Shown: one piece after another, positions 27,751-35,924 of the stretch | How positions within the stretch are numbered: the first letter of the stretch is position 1 | Layout of the letters: each line of letters opens with the position of its first letter | DNA from: Crocinitomicaceae bacterium | GTDB lineage: Bacteria; Bacteroidota; Bacteroidia; Flavobacteriales_D; Crocinitomicaceae | Length of the DNA: 64,000 bases | Direction: 5' to 3' | Assembly (NCBI GenBank): GCA_017983465.1 | Contig: JAGOBK010000003.1 | Span: 62,001-126,000, forward strand | The notes under the pieces: generated by a model | What the model was told of the DNA's origin: nothing | What the model saw: only the letters and a program-made list of their open reading frames with translations | Databases searched by the model: none | Position numbers and translations under genes: made by a program

Positions 27751-28626
27751 TTAATTGTTTTTGATGATTCCTCCTGTGTGTAAAGCCAAAACCTTCTTCC
27801 CTACAAGGAAATCAATTTCTTTGGAAAGGAAATCATTCAACGCATAAAACAATTTACCCGTATATACCGGTTCAATTTGAAAGTCATTCATGCTGTGAAA
27901 TGCATCGATAAAAGTCAAAAGCTCCTCGCTTGTTTTAGCATAACCGCCATGATGATAATTGTCCCAAATAATGAGTTTCGAAGAAAGAGAATCGAATAAA
28001 ACATCGTCGTTTAGTAGGTTCCGCATTTCGTTTAGGACATCGAAGCCTTTCAAAACTGGGACCACAATCAACTTCGCATTTTCCGGAATGGATACCAGTA
28101 ATCCCAAACTTGTCGTGGTTGTTCCTTGCGCCACCAGATAAAAATCAAAGTCTTGATCTATTTCCGAGACGATTTCAGCACAGCCTTGAATTCCCTCTGA
28201 ATTCGCACCACCTTCAGGAATGACCCAATAAGTAGATCCATTTATCTGAAGTGCGCCGCTTTGGTGTTTTTGCGCTGTAAATTCGGAACGGGTTAAAAAT
28301 TCTAATTTCATTCCCATTTCATGACATTGCTGTAAAATAGAATTCGAATGAATTGTTAATTCCTCTCCCCTTACCTTTCCTATTACCTCGATACCTAGTT
28401 CTTTTCCGGCTGCAGCGCTCGCAATGAGGTGATTCGAATAGGCACCACCAAATGTGATAATTGCTTTACTATTCATCTGCAAGGCTTCCTTCAAATTGAA
28501 CATTAACTTCCGTATTTTATTACCTGAAATGAACGGATGAATTAAATCATCTCGTTTCACGAACAATTTAACTTGACCTGTGTTACATGGTAAGTTTACC
28601 GATTGAACAAAACTATTTTGTGTCAA
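27751..28626 (-). CDS. ACC deaminase / D-cysteine desulfhydrase-like PLP enzyme
   Basis: A tryptophan-synthase-beta-fold, PLP-dependent enzyme. Family marks are LFVKRDDLIHPFISGNK, where the Lys of SGNKxRKL forms the PLP Schiff base, and TFGGAYSNH; an ATxTSLGLL-like glycine/threonine loop binds the phosphate. It probably deaminates a small amino acid such as ACC or D-cysteine; the substrate is unknown. No ATG is available: TTG 28626 gives about 291 residues, close to relatives, and avoids the DUF5522 gene, whereas TTG 28686 gives 311 residues but overlaps that divergent gene by 28 bases. Confidence 0.8.
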   Translation of the reverse strand: MTQNSFVQSVNLPCNTGQVKLFVKRDDLIHPFISGNKIRKLMFNLKEALQMNSKAIITFGGAYSNHLIASAAAGKELGIEVIGKVRGEELTIHSNSILQQCHEMGMKLEFLTRSEFTAQKHQSGALQINGSTYWVIPEGGANSEGIQGCAEIVSEIDQDFDFYLVAQGTTTTSLGLLVSIPENAKLIVVPVLKGFDVLNEMRNLLNDDVLFDSLSSKLIIWDNYHHGGYAKTSEELLTFIDAFHSMNDFQIEPVYTGKLFYALNDFLSKEIDFLVGKKVLALHTGGIIKNN

Positions 28627-28652
28627 GTTTGTGAACCAACTATCTAATTTAG

Positions 28653-28862
<210 letters not shown>

Positions 28863-28865
<3 letters not shown>

Positions 28866-29093
28866 TTTTCTAATTTGCTAGTTATTTTAATGTGCTAATG
28901 TGCTAGTTTTCTAATTTGCTAGTTTTTCAATGTGCTAATGTGCTCGTATTTCGAGAATAAACCTTGAGCGCAGCTCACAATCCATTAGCTCATTAACCCA
29001 ATAGCACATTAACCCATTAGCAAATTAGTTCATTAGCAAATTAACCCATTAGCAAATTAGTTCATTAGCAAATTAGCACATTAATACATCAAT
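28863..29093. repeat. Composite inverted and direct repeat region
   Basis: A convergent intergenic stretch made of short words. The left arm has two ~41-base direct copies (28863-28903 and 28904-28944) containing CTAATTTGCTAG and AATGTGCTAATGTGC. The right arm has two ~31-base copies (about 29013-29075) containing ATTAGCAAATTAG and GCACATTA, the reverse complement of the same words. Between them lies 28945-28984. The arms could fold into a long A/T-rich hairpin and end transcription from both sides; stop codons occur in every frame. Confidence 0.8.
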
Positions 29094-29640
29094 CAGGTTT
29101 TCGAATCCCTTTCTCCGGGAAACGTCCTTCATACTTGCTCAATACCGTTTTAATATACTTAATGTCATTTTCTACATCTCCTGTTGGATAAAACAAACTG
29201 TCGAATCCACCCGTTTTTGTTTTAAAATCGATATAACAAATATAAATGGGAACACTAGCTTTCTGAGCGACATGGTAAAATCCTTTTTTCCAATTTGGAT
29301 TGTAACTTCTTGTCCCTTCGGGTGAAAATACGATAAACATGGACTCGTTTTCTTCAAAGTACTTCAATGCCGTGTCCGTAAGGTTGTTTTTCTTTTTTCG
29401 ATCAACTGGTATGCATCCAATCGATTTCAGAAACCAACCCAAAGGTGGGAAAAACAATTCTTTTTTAACGAGGTAACGTCCCTGAACTCCGTAGAGTATA
29501 AAAGCCATCCTACCCAATACAAAATCCCAATTGGAGGTATGTGGACCTACTGCTATAACACACTTCTTGATGTCGCTTGGGACGTTTTGGTCAATCTTCC
29601 ATCCGGTCAACCAAAAAATAAATCGTACGATAATCTTCAT
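29089..29640 (-). CDS. PlsC-like 1-acylglycerol-3-phosphate acyltransferase family protein
   Basis: A 183-residue lysophospholipid acyltransferase. The catalytic HTSNWD (HX4D) is at residues 34-39 and the substrate motif SPEGTRS at about 106-112. An N-terminal hydrophobic stretch (IIVRFIFWLTGW) fits membrane attachment. The short HTSNWD variant is common in Bacteroidota; the acyl acceptor is not certain. The ATG at 29640 is chosen because an upstream TTG (29646) lies within a consensus promoter box. The gene runs into the repeat region at its 3' end. Confidence 0.88.
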   Translation of the reverse strand: MKIIVRFIFWLTGWKIDQNVPSDIKKCVIAVGPHTSNWDFVLGRMAFILYGVQGRYLVKKELFFPPLGWFLKSIGCIPVDRKKKNNLTDTALKYFEENESMFIVFSPEGTRSYNPNWKKGFYHVAQKASVPIYICYIDFKTKTGGFDSLFYPTGDVENDIKYIKTVLSKYEGRFPEKGIRKPD

Positions 29641-29643
29641 GTT

Positions 29644-29651
29644 CAAAGGTA
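29644..29651 (-). promoter_or_regulatory. -7 element of the PlsC-like gene
   Basis: TACCTTTG on the minus strand matches TAnnTTTG exactly and ends 3 bases before the ATG, implying a leaderless or nearly leaderless mRNA. A plus-strand TATCTTTA at 29670-29677 may serve the divergent gene at 29686. Confidence 0.5.
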
Positions 29652-29685
29652 ATCAATTCATCTTTCATTTATCTTTACAGCAGAA

Positions 29686-30915
29686 ATGAATCGCTTTAAA
29701 GAAATAGTGTTTGTCCTAACTTTAGGATTTCTGTTCATCGCAACAGTGCAAATTTCCTTTTACATCTCGAAAAAACCGAGTTTGCAACAGCGAATTCCAA
29801 TTATTCATGAAGCCAGTTTCGAACTCACTGCACACCCATTAAGTTTAATCAAGGAGCTGATTTCTACCGAATTGTTTGAAGTTAAAAATCAATTGTTTTT
29901 AAATGAACTTCATCAACTCAGCTCGCCGAAAGGAACATCGAAGAAATTAGACGGCGTACATATGGATCTCCAACAAGCCATGAGCGCATTCTTTATTCAA
30001 TCAACATTTTTTCAAGGCTTGCTCATTCACTTCCATTCGACACCAGAAAGCGCTAAGAAAAGCCTGGGTGCATACTATGTACAACAAGGAGAAGATGTAT
30101 TTTATTCTCCCTTAACTCCTTTAACAAGAAAACAGTCCACCTGGATTTTGAATAATGTCAAGTGGAAGAACAGAACTGTAACTCCAGGTCAGATCATTGT
30201 TCACCAACGACTTAATGGACAATTATCAGAGGGAACACTTCAATGGACCCAACACAAACTTACATTCGTTACGCAAAGGCAAAAAACCAATCAAACACTG
30301 ATTTTAAGTCCTCGTTCCTTTCATTACAGCAATCAATTCCCAAACAAAATTCTTTCTTCTATTCCTAAAGAGTTTTCGCTACGATGCATGCTGAATTCAT
30401 TGGAACGTATTTCCTTAAATTACGATGGAGGAAAATTAACTGAAGACCAACAATTTCCCTTTGCTCCTTCTTTTGAAGTATTATTGGAGTACAGAAATCC
30501 AAGTTCGATGGAAAGTGCTTTAAAAACAGTTCAGTCCATCTTTGACACCTTGGAATGGAAAGAACAAGAAGTGAGAATGGGAAGTCAAGAAATATTCTTT
30601 AAACGAACAAGTCCCAATACGCTTTACATCTGTTCTGACAAGCAAGTATTTTGTCCAAATGGTACACCAAATATCACCCGTTGTCAAACAGGATTCTTAT
30701 GCAAAGGAGATTTGGGTCGATTAACAAGCATAAAAAACACAGGTTGGGCAGGACTTGTTTTGGACATGATTCCGGCGTTTCGTGCAAGTAAGGAATTATT
30801 TGACGGCACAAAAGAAGTGAAAAGTTCCAATGTTGGCATAGAGATCACTTTTAAGCCAGAAAAAAACGTGCTCCACGAATTACTAAAAACACTGGTTCTT
30901 TTCGGACAAGAATAG
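29686..30915 (+). CDS. Hypothetical membrane-anchored protein
   Basis: A 409-residue protein I do not recognise. Residues 7-27 form one hydrophobic helix (IVFVLTLGFLFIATV) after a short positive segment, so it is probably anchored in the inner membrane with the bulk in the periplasm. The rest is mixed alpha/beta with three cysteines clustered late (CSDKQVFCPNGTPNITRCQTG), suggesting disulfides. It is divergent from the PlsC-like gene and stands alone, so context gives no function. The TATCTTTA box ends 8 bases before the ATG. No terminator is evident after it; a short AAACGATT/AATCGTTT palindrome lies at 30931-30948. Confidence 0.75.
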   Translation: MNRFKEIVFVLTLGFLFIATVQISFYISKKPSLQQRIPIIHEASFELTAHPLSLIKELISTELFEVKNQLFLNELHQLSSPKGTSKKLDGVHMDLQQAMSAFFIQSTFFQGLLIHFHSTPESAKKSLGAYYVQQGEDVFYSPLTPLTRKQSTWILNNVKWKNRTVTPGQIIVHQRLNGQLSEGTLQWTQHKLTFVTQRQKTNQTLILSPRSFHYSNQFPNKILSSIPKEFSLRCMLNSLERISLNYDGGKLTEDQQFPFAPSFEVLLEYRNPSSMESALKTVQSIFDTLEWKEQEVRMGSQEIFFKRTSPNTLYICSDKQVFCPNGTPNITRCQTGFLCKGDLGRLTSIKNTGWAGLVLDMIPAFRASKELFDGTKEVKSSNVGIEITFKPEKNVLHELLKTLVLFGQE

Positions 30916-31015
30916 TCCTAGCCTTCCTCAAAACGATTAAAATCGTTTAAGTCTATTTTCTCAAAAATAAAAAAAGAGCTTTCGTCGTAATTAATGAAAC
31001 TTTAAATCACTAATT

Positions 31016-31402
31016 ATGAAAACGTACCTTTTTTCATTTGAAAAGCTGGATGTTTGGAAGGAAGCACATGCATTGGTCCTTCTAACGTACACAGCGACAA
31101 AAAAATTCCCAACCTCAGAGCGATTCGGACTCTCTAACTGGATGAAGCAATCCAGCATTGACATCGTGAGTAACATTTCATTGGGGAGCGGTCCAGTTCC
31201 ACGGAAGGAACAGGTCGTATTTTATCAACGGGCATATTCAGCTGGAATGGAATTATTAAACCATGCATTGATTGCTCGAGACTTAGGATACTTAACACCT
31301 GAGCATTGTTTAGAGTACCGTATTCACCTAGAGATGGTCACTGGAAAAATCAATGCCCTTAAAAAGAGTGTCGTGGCAAAAACACTAGAAGTAGCTGCCT
31401 AG
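31016..31402 (+). CDS. Four-helix bundle protein (23S rRNA IVS / S23 family)
   Basis: A 128-residue member of the four-helix bundle family first found in 23S rRNA intervening sequences. Signature features are FEKLDVWKEAHALVLLTYTATKKFP and NISLGSGPVPRKE followed by a long helix. Here it is a free-standing gene, not within rRNA, as in many Bacteroidota. The function is unknown; relatives can be diversity-generating-retroelement accessory proteins (bAvd), but no reverse transcriptase or variable repeat is seen nearby. The gene ends at a strong bidirectional terminator shared with glnN. Confidence 0.88.
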   Translation: MKTYLFSFEKLDVWKEAHALVLLTYTATKKFPTSERFGLSNWMKQSSIDIVSNISLGSGPVPRKEQVVFYQRAYSAGMELLNHALIARDLGYLTPEHCLEYRIHLEMVTGKINALKKSVVAKTLEVAA

Positions 31403-31425
31403 GTTTAACGACCATTTTTTTAACC

Positions 31426-31459
31426 AAAAAAAAAGTCCCGACGTTCTGTCGGGACTTTT
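31426..31459. terminator. Bidirectional intrinsic terminator between the four-helix bundle gene and glnN
   Basis: A perfect 10-bp stem AAGTCCCGAC / GTCGGGACTT (31433-31442 and 31448-31457) with a 5-base loop, flanked by an A run on the left and T on the right, lying between two convergent genes. Confidence 0.95.
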
Positions 31460-31465
31460 CTATTT

Positions 31466-33652
31466 TTATCGAGTAAATAACATTTCTCTGAATTTAGGCA
31501 ACGGCCACAATTCATCTTCTACTAACAATTCTAATTTATCTGCATGGTAGCGAATTTCATCAAAATGAGATTTCACGTTATCACAATAAGCAAGTGCTTT
31601 GTCCTCTGCGTGCTCCAATTTGTTAGCGATTTTACGCTGCTCTAGCATGGCATCAGACGCTGCTTTCATTTTATTCATGTGCATGCTGATTTTCTCAATG
31701 ATTTCAATTTGCGCTTTGGATGCTGCTTTTCCAGATTTATCACCAAGAATACTCATGAGTCCTTGCACATTTGCAATCAATTTGTTTTGATATTCAACCG
31801 CTGCAGGTATGAAGTTGTTTTGAATCAAATCACCCATTAAACGAGATTCAATTTGAATTTTCAAAACGTAGTTTTCAAATTCAATTTCGCGACGTGCATC
31901 TAATTCACGACCAGAAAGAACGCCCATTTCCTCAAATAATTTCGCGACATTTTTATCATGCCAGATTTGTAAGGCGCGAGGTGTATCTTTCAAGTTTGCT
32001 AATCCGCGTTTTTCTGCTTCGATTACCCACTCGTCACCATATCCATTTCCTTCGAAACGAATTTTCTTCGAGTTTTTAATCATCGATTGCAATTCTTTCA
32101 AAATTGCTTCGTCTTTGCTTTCACCTTTAGCGATGCGTGCATCAACTGCAATTTTAAATACACGTAATTGTTTCGCCATAATCGTATTAAGTACAATCAT
32201 TGCAGAACCACAGTTCGCCGCTGATCCAACTGCACGGAATTCAAATTTGTTTCCGGTAAATGCAAACGGTGATGTACGGTTACGATCGGTGTTATCCAAC
32301 AAGATTTGAGGGATTTTTCCAATGTTCAATTTCAATTCCGTTTTATCCTGCGGTGTCATTTTACCCGCTTTAATGTTTTTCTCTAAATCATCTAATAATT
32401 GAGAAAGCTGACTTCCGATGAAAACAGAAATAATCGCTGGTGGCGCTTCGTTTGCTCCAAGGCGATGGTCATTTCCTGCTGATGCAATCGCAGCACGTAA
32501 CAATCCTGCATTTTCATGAATCGCCATGATTGTATTCACAAAGAACGTTAAGAATTGTAGATTCGATTTTGGATTTTTGCCAGGAGCTAATAAATTCACT
32601 CCGGTATTCGTACTTAATGACCAGTTATTGTGTTTTCCAGATCCATTAACACCTGCGAATGGTTTCTCATGTAATAACACACGGAAGTTATGCTTGCGTG
32701 CTGTTTTCTCCATGATGTCCATTAACAATAAGTTATGGTCATTCGCTAAGTTACACTCTTCGAAAATCGGCGCACACTCAAATTGATTTGGTGCCACTTC
32801 GTTGTGACGTGTTGTTACTGGAATCCCTAATTTCAAAGACTCCACTTCAAATTCACGCATGAATGCGTTCACTCTCTCTGGAATCGAACCAAAGTAATGA
32901 TCTTCTAACTGTTGTCCTTTTGCAGGGGCATGTCCAAATAATGCTCTACCTGTCAACATGATGTCGGGACGTGCATTAAACAAAGCGGAATCAATTAAGA
33001 AATATTCCTGTTCCCAACCAAGCGTTGCATTTACTTTGTTTACGTTTTTATCAAAGTACTGACAAACTTCCACTGCAGCTCCATCGATGGCATTCAAGGC
33101 TTTTAACAATGGCATTTTGTAATCCAATGATTCGCCTGTGTAGGAGATAAAGATGGTTGGAATACATAATGTTTTTCCAATCACAAATGCCGGTGAACTT
33201 GGATCCCAAGCGGTATATCCACGTGCCTCAAATGTGTTGCGAATTCCTCCGTTAGGGAAAGAAGATGCATCTGGTTCTTGTTGAACTAATAAATCACCGT
33301 CAAAACGCTCAATTGCTTTCCCTGGACCAATTGGTTTAAAAAACGCATCATGTTTTTCTGCCGTTGTTCCAGTTAAAGGTTGAAACCAGTGTGTATAGTG
33401 TGTTGCTCCTTTAGAAATAGCCCAGTCTTTCATTGCTGAAGCGACTTGATCAGCATTCTTGCGATCTAAACGTGTTCCGTTTTGTGCGGATTCCAACATT
33501 GACTTGTAAGTCTCAGACGGAAGGTATTCACGCATTACATCAATGTGAAATACATTTTGACCAAACAATTCTGATAGTTTCCCATCAAATTCAATGTGTT
33601 TAGGTTCTCTACTTAACACATCTTGATACGCATTCAATCTTTTCGTTGCCAT
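31466..33652 (-). CDS. glnN: Glutamine synthetase type III
   Basis: A 728-residue GSIII, the large dodecameric glutamine synthetase of Bacteroidota and cyanobacteria, forming glutamine from glutamate, ammonia and ATP. Visible are the N-terminal FGQNVFHIDVMREYLP typical of GSIII, the catalytic-core stretches GWEQEYFLID, HNEVAPNQFE and NGSGKHNNWS, and the nucleotide loop NDHRLGANEAPP. I start at ATG 33652 (ATKRLNAYQDV), because a candidate start at 33673 lies inside the consensus -7 box TAACTTTG. A palindrome sits about 70 bases upstream of the predicted transcript start, consistent with nitrogen control. Confidence 0.95.
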   Translation of the reverse strand: MATKRLNAYQDVLSREPKHIEFDGKLSELFGQNVFHIDVMREYLPSETYKSMLESAQNGTRLDRKNADQVASAMKDWAISKGATHYTHWFQPLTGTTAEKHDAFFKPIGPGKAIERFDGDLLVQQEPDASSFPNGGIRNTFEARGYTAWDPSSPAFVIGKTLCIPTIFISYTGESLDYKMPLLKALNAIDGAAVEVCQYFDKNVNKVNATLGWEQEYFLIDSALFNARPDIMLTGRALFGHAPAKGQQLEDHYFGSIPERVNAFMREFEVESLKLGIPVTTRHNEVAPNQFECAPIFEECNLANDHNLLLMDIMEKTARKHNFRVLLHEKPFAGVNGSGKHNNWSLSTNTGVNLLAPGKNPKSNLQFLTFFVNTIMAIHENAGLLRAAIASAGNDHRLGANEAPPAIISVFIGSQLSQLLDDLEKNIKAGKMTPQDKTELKLNIGKIPQILLDNTDRNRTSPFAFTGNKFEFRAVGSAANCGSAMIVLNTIMAKQLRVFKIAVDARIAKGESKDEAILKELQSMIKNSKKIRFEGNGYGDEWVIEAEKRGLANLKDTPRALQIWHDKNVAKLFEEMGVLSGRELDARREIEFENYVLKIQIESRLMGDLIQNNFIPAAVEYQNKLIANVQGLMSILGDKSGKAASKAQIEIIEKISMHMNKMKAASDAMLEQRKIANKLEHAEDKALAYCDNVKSHFDEIRYHADKLELLVEDELWPLPKFREMLFTR

Positions 33653-33670
33653 TTTTGGTGTTTTTTTTGA

Positions 33671-33746
33671 CAAAGTTATTTCTTTTTACGCCATTAAATT
33701 CATTTTAGTGTATTTTTTTTCATGACACCCCCTATTTTTTAGGGGT
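33671..33746 (-). promoter_or_regulatory. glnN promoter with upstream inverted repeat
   Basis: The -7 box TAACTTTG is at 33678-33671 (minus strand), 18 bases before the ATG; no TTG lies at the -33 position. An inverted repeat CCCCTA-N5-TAGGGG occurs at 33729-33745, centred about 70 bases upstream of the expected start of transcription, a position used by activators. Operator role is inferred. Confidence 0.45.
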
Positions 33747-33827
33747 AGTTTAAATAATTATTAATTTTTAAAGAATATAAACGATGTTTTTTAGGACATT
33801 CACTAAAAAAATGCATTTTTGTACAGT

Positions 33828-34442
33828 ATGACAAAAAGCGAATTGATTCATCGACTTCAACAAACCTTACCTGGTGCAAGCGCTCACGAAGCTTTTGCAC
33901 CCTACAGGAAACACTTTGAAAATCAAGCTAGAGCGATTCGAAAAAAAGCTGCAGTTGGCATTCACTTATACTTATATCAGGAAGAATGGCACTTTTTGTT
34001 AATTGAACGTTCTTCCTATGATGGAAAACACAGTGCCCAAATGGCTTTCCCCGGTGGAAAACCAGAATCAACCGATTTACATTTAGAACATACGGCTCGA
34101 AGAGAATCTGAGGAAGAAATGGCCATTCCAACAAATAACGGAGATAAAATCACGGAACTTTCTATGGTCTGGATACCCGTTTCAAGTTTCGAAGTCAGTC
34201 CTTTTGTCTTTTTACATGATGAACGTCCGATTATTGAAATCAACAAACGAGAAGTTGCCCAATTCTACGAAGTAAAAATTCAGGATTTAATCGATGAGCG
34301 TTCTGTATCGACAACAAGTATTCAAGTCAAGGATCAAGTTCATTTGAAAGACGTTCCGTGTTTTGTGTTGAATGAGAAAATCGTTTGGGGAGCGACGGCA
34401 CTTATTTTAGCCGAGTTAAAGATGCTTCTCAAAATGGACTAA
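33828..34442 (+). CDS. Nudix hydrolase, NudL-like CoA diphosphatase
   Basis: A 204-residue Nudix enzyme. The Nudix box FPGGKPESTDLHLEHTAR then RESEEEMAI spans about residues 74-100 and follows the NudL/CoA pyrophosphatase form, in which TD replaces the usual x-E after the glycines. The LLxER just before (LLIERSSYDGKH) also fits NudL. It would split CoA into 3',5'-ADP and phosphopantetheine; the substrate is inferred. ATG 33828 is used in place of a TTG three codons upstream, which overlaps a -7-like box CATTTTTG (33814-33821, one mismatch). Confidence 0.87.
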   Translation: MTKSELIHRLQQTLPGASAHEAFAPYRKHFENQARAIRKKAAVGIHLYLYQEEWHFLLIERSSYDGKHSAQMAFPGGKPESTDLHLEHTARRESEEEMAIPTNNGDKITELSMVWIPVSSFEVSPFVFLHDERPIIEINKREVAQFYEVKIQDLIDERSVSTTSIQVKDQVHLKDVPCFVLNEKIVWGATALILAELKMLLKMD

Positions 34443-34478
34443 AAACAAAAAGAGGAACAACTCTTGTTTGTTCCTCTT
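34436..34478 (-). terminator. Intrinsic terminator on the minus strand (end of the candidate small RNA)
   Basis: Minus-strand stem AAGAGGAACAA / TTGTTCCTCTT (34478-34468 and 34460-34450), 7-base loop, then a U-rich tract (TTTTGTTTTT). There is no T run on the plus strand, so the structure points toward lower coordinates. Confidence 0.8.
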
Positions 34479-34535
34479 CCTGCTAAACCATGCTAAAACT
34501 ATAAAACTAAAACTACAACTATGAACTGTAATTTG
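34443..34535 (-). ncRNA. Candidate ~90-nt small noncoding RNA
   Basis: A gap between the convergent Nudix and mnmD genes holds a complete minus-strand transcription unit: -33 TTG, 19-base spacer, consensus -7 TAACTTTG, and about 60 bases later a strong terminator. The transcript would begin near 34535 and contains repeated TAGTTTTAG-like words, then GCATGGTTTAGCAGG. The only ATG is followed at once by a stop (ATG GTT TAG), so it is not coding. I do not recognise an Rfam family; it is not tmRNA, RNase P, SRP or a tRNA. It might instead be the 3' end of the mnmD transcript. Confidence 0.5.
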
Positions 34536-34538
34536 ACA

Positions 34539-34568
34539 CAAAGTTAAAGGCTTTTTTTTGATTGACAA
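34539..34568 (-). promoter_or_regulatory. Promoter of the candidate small RNA
   Basis: Minus strand: TTG at 34568-34566, 19-base spacer, TAACTTTG at 34546-34539. Both elements and spacing fit the Bacteroidota -33/-7 promoter, making this one of the best promoter matches in the window. Confidence 0.6.
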
Positions 34569-34589
34569 TCATTCAATGTAAATTTTATA

Positions 34590-35252
34590 TTAAATTTTTA
34601 TCGCTCTTGTCATTTCTCGTTTTCCCGGAGGTCCAGGTAAGGACTCTAAAGAAAATCCAAGTGATTTCAAATTTCGCTTCATTTGTCCTTGAGCACAATA
34701 GGTTACAAATACTCCACCTGGGTTTAATCGTTCGTACATTTTAGTTAGAACGGGCAGATCCCACATTTCGGATTGAGCACGAGGTCCAAAGGCGTCAAAG
34801 TATATTAAATCAACTTGCTCAACAAGCTGAAGTCCAAGAATATCCTCTTCAACTTTTTTTAATTGGAAATTTGGTTCTATCACTTGATACTCTCCCCACT
34901 CTGCTGCCATGATTTTGGAATACCTTTCTCTTTCCAATACTTCCTGAACATAGTCCATTTGTTGCCAAATATCTTTTGGAATGGGATGAAGCTCTATCCC
35001 AATGTAACGGATCGAACAGGAATGTTGTTCCGCCCATTGTGCCGTTAATAAGGCATTAAGTCCTGTTCCAAATCCCATTTCAAATACCGAAATCGATTTT
35101 TTCTCTTGTCCAATAAAAGCTAAGCCATGTTGAATAAATACATGCATTGCTTCCTGCATGGCGCCGTGACTAGAATGATACGTTTCATCCAATTCAGGAA
35201 GATAAAGTGTTTTGGATCCGTCAGCTGTTTGTCGTATTTCGATATTTTTCAT
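34590..35252 (-). CDS. mnmD: tRNA mnm5s2U34 methyltransferase MnmD
   Basis: A 220-residue stand-alone methyltransferase domain corresponding to the N-terminal half of MnmC; it would methylate the nm5 group of wobble uridine 34. Features: TADGSKTLYLPELDETYHSSHGA at the N-terminus (substrate part), SAM motif FEMGFGTGLNAL, and IYFDAFGPRAQSEMWD with GGVFVTYCAQGQMKRNL later, all characteristic of MnmD/MnmC. The ATG at 35252 lies one base after the O-methyltransferase stop; a TTG at 35270 is less likely. The separate oxidase half (MnmC2) is absent. Confidence 0.93.
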   Translation of the reverse strand: MKNIEIRQTADGSKTLYLPELDETYHSSHGAMQEAMHVFIQHGLAFIGQEKKSISVFEMGFGTGLNALLTAQWAEQHSCSIRYIGIELHPIPKDIWQQMDYVQEVLERERYSKIMAAEWGEYQVIEPNFQLKKVEEDILGLQLVEQVDLIYFDAFGPRAQSEMWDLPVLTKMYERLNPGGVFVTYCAQGQMKRNLKSLGFSLESLPGPPGKREMTRAIKI

Positions 35253-35253
35253 C

Positions 35254-35892
35254 CTATTTTTTACATGCAATCATGAGACCATCCCGAATCGGAAGTAGCA
35301 CTTCTTCGACACGTTCATCTGTATGAATTATTGCATTTAACTTTCGCAACAAAACAGTGTCTTTGTCATTTTTATCAGGTTCAGCAACCTTTCCAGACCA
35401 AAGTACATTGTCCAAAATAACATATCCTCCAGGACGAACCAATGGCAGAATGAGCTCGTAATATTCAATGTAGTTTTGCTTATCCGCATCAATAAATACT
35501 AAGTCCCATGTTTCATTCAAGGTAGGAATAACGTTCAAAGCTGGAGAAATAATATATTGAATTTGCTCAGCGAATGTGGAAGCATTGAAATATGCTTGAA
35601 CGCGATGAGCTAATTCCTCGTTTACATCAATCGTTACCAATTTACCATCAGAGGCAAGTCCTTCCGCTAAACACAAAGCAGAGTATCCCGTATAGGTTCC
35701 AATTTCAAGAATGCGTTTTGGCTGCATCATTTTTGATAACATGCTCAACACACGTCCTTGAAAGTGTCCACTTAACATGCGCGGTTGCAACACTTCCACA
35801 TGCGTTTCACGATTGATACGTTTGAGCAGTTCGTTTTCTTCCGCTGTATGCGAACAACAATATTGATCTAATTCTTGAGAAATGAATTCCAT
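35254..35892 (-). CDS. SAM-dependent O-methyltransferase (COMT-like family 3)
   Basis: A 212-residue class I methyltransferase of the catechol/caffeoyl-CoA type. It has LEIGTYTGYSALCLAEGL (SAM site, about residues 63-80), DLVFIDADKQNYIEYY (metal and SAM contacts), and GGYVILDNVLWSGKV with the metal-binding Asp-Asn. Members methylate hydroxyl groups of small phenolics in a Mg-dependent way; the natural substrate in Bacteroidota is unclear. It overlaps nothing and is followed one base later by mnmD, so they form a two-gene operon. Confidence 0.92.
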   Translation of the reverse strand: MEFISQELDQYCCSHTAEENELLKRINRETHVEVLQPRMLSGHFQGRVLSMLSKMMQPKRILEIGTYTGYSALCLAEGLASDGKLVTIDVNEELAHRVQAYFNASTFAEQIQYIISPALNVIPTLNETWDLVFIDADKQNYIEYYELILPLVRPGGYVILDNVLWSGKVAEPDKNDKDTVLLRKLNAIIHTDERVEEVLLPIRDGLMIACKK

Positions 35893-35924
35893 GTATGCTA
35901 TTTAAGGATACAAAAGTATGGAAA

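Noticed and set aside
33653..33673. Longer N-terminus of glnN starting at 33673
   Set aside because: The start codon lies inside the consensus TAACTTTG box; the usual GSIII start is at 33652.
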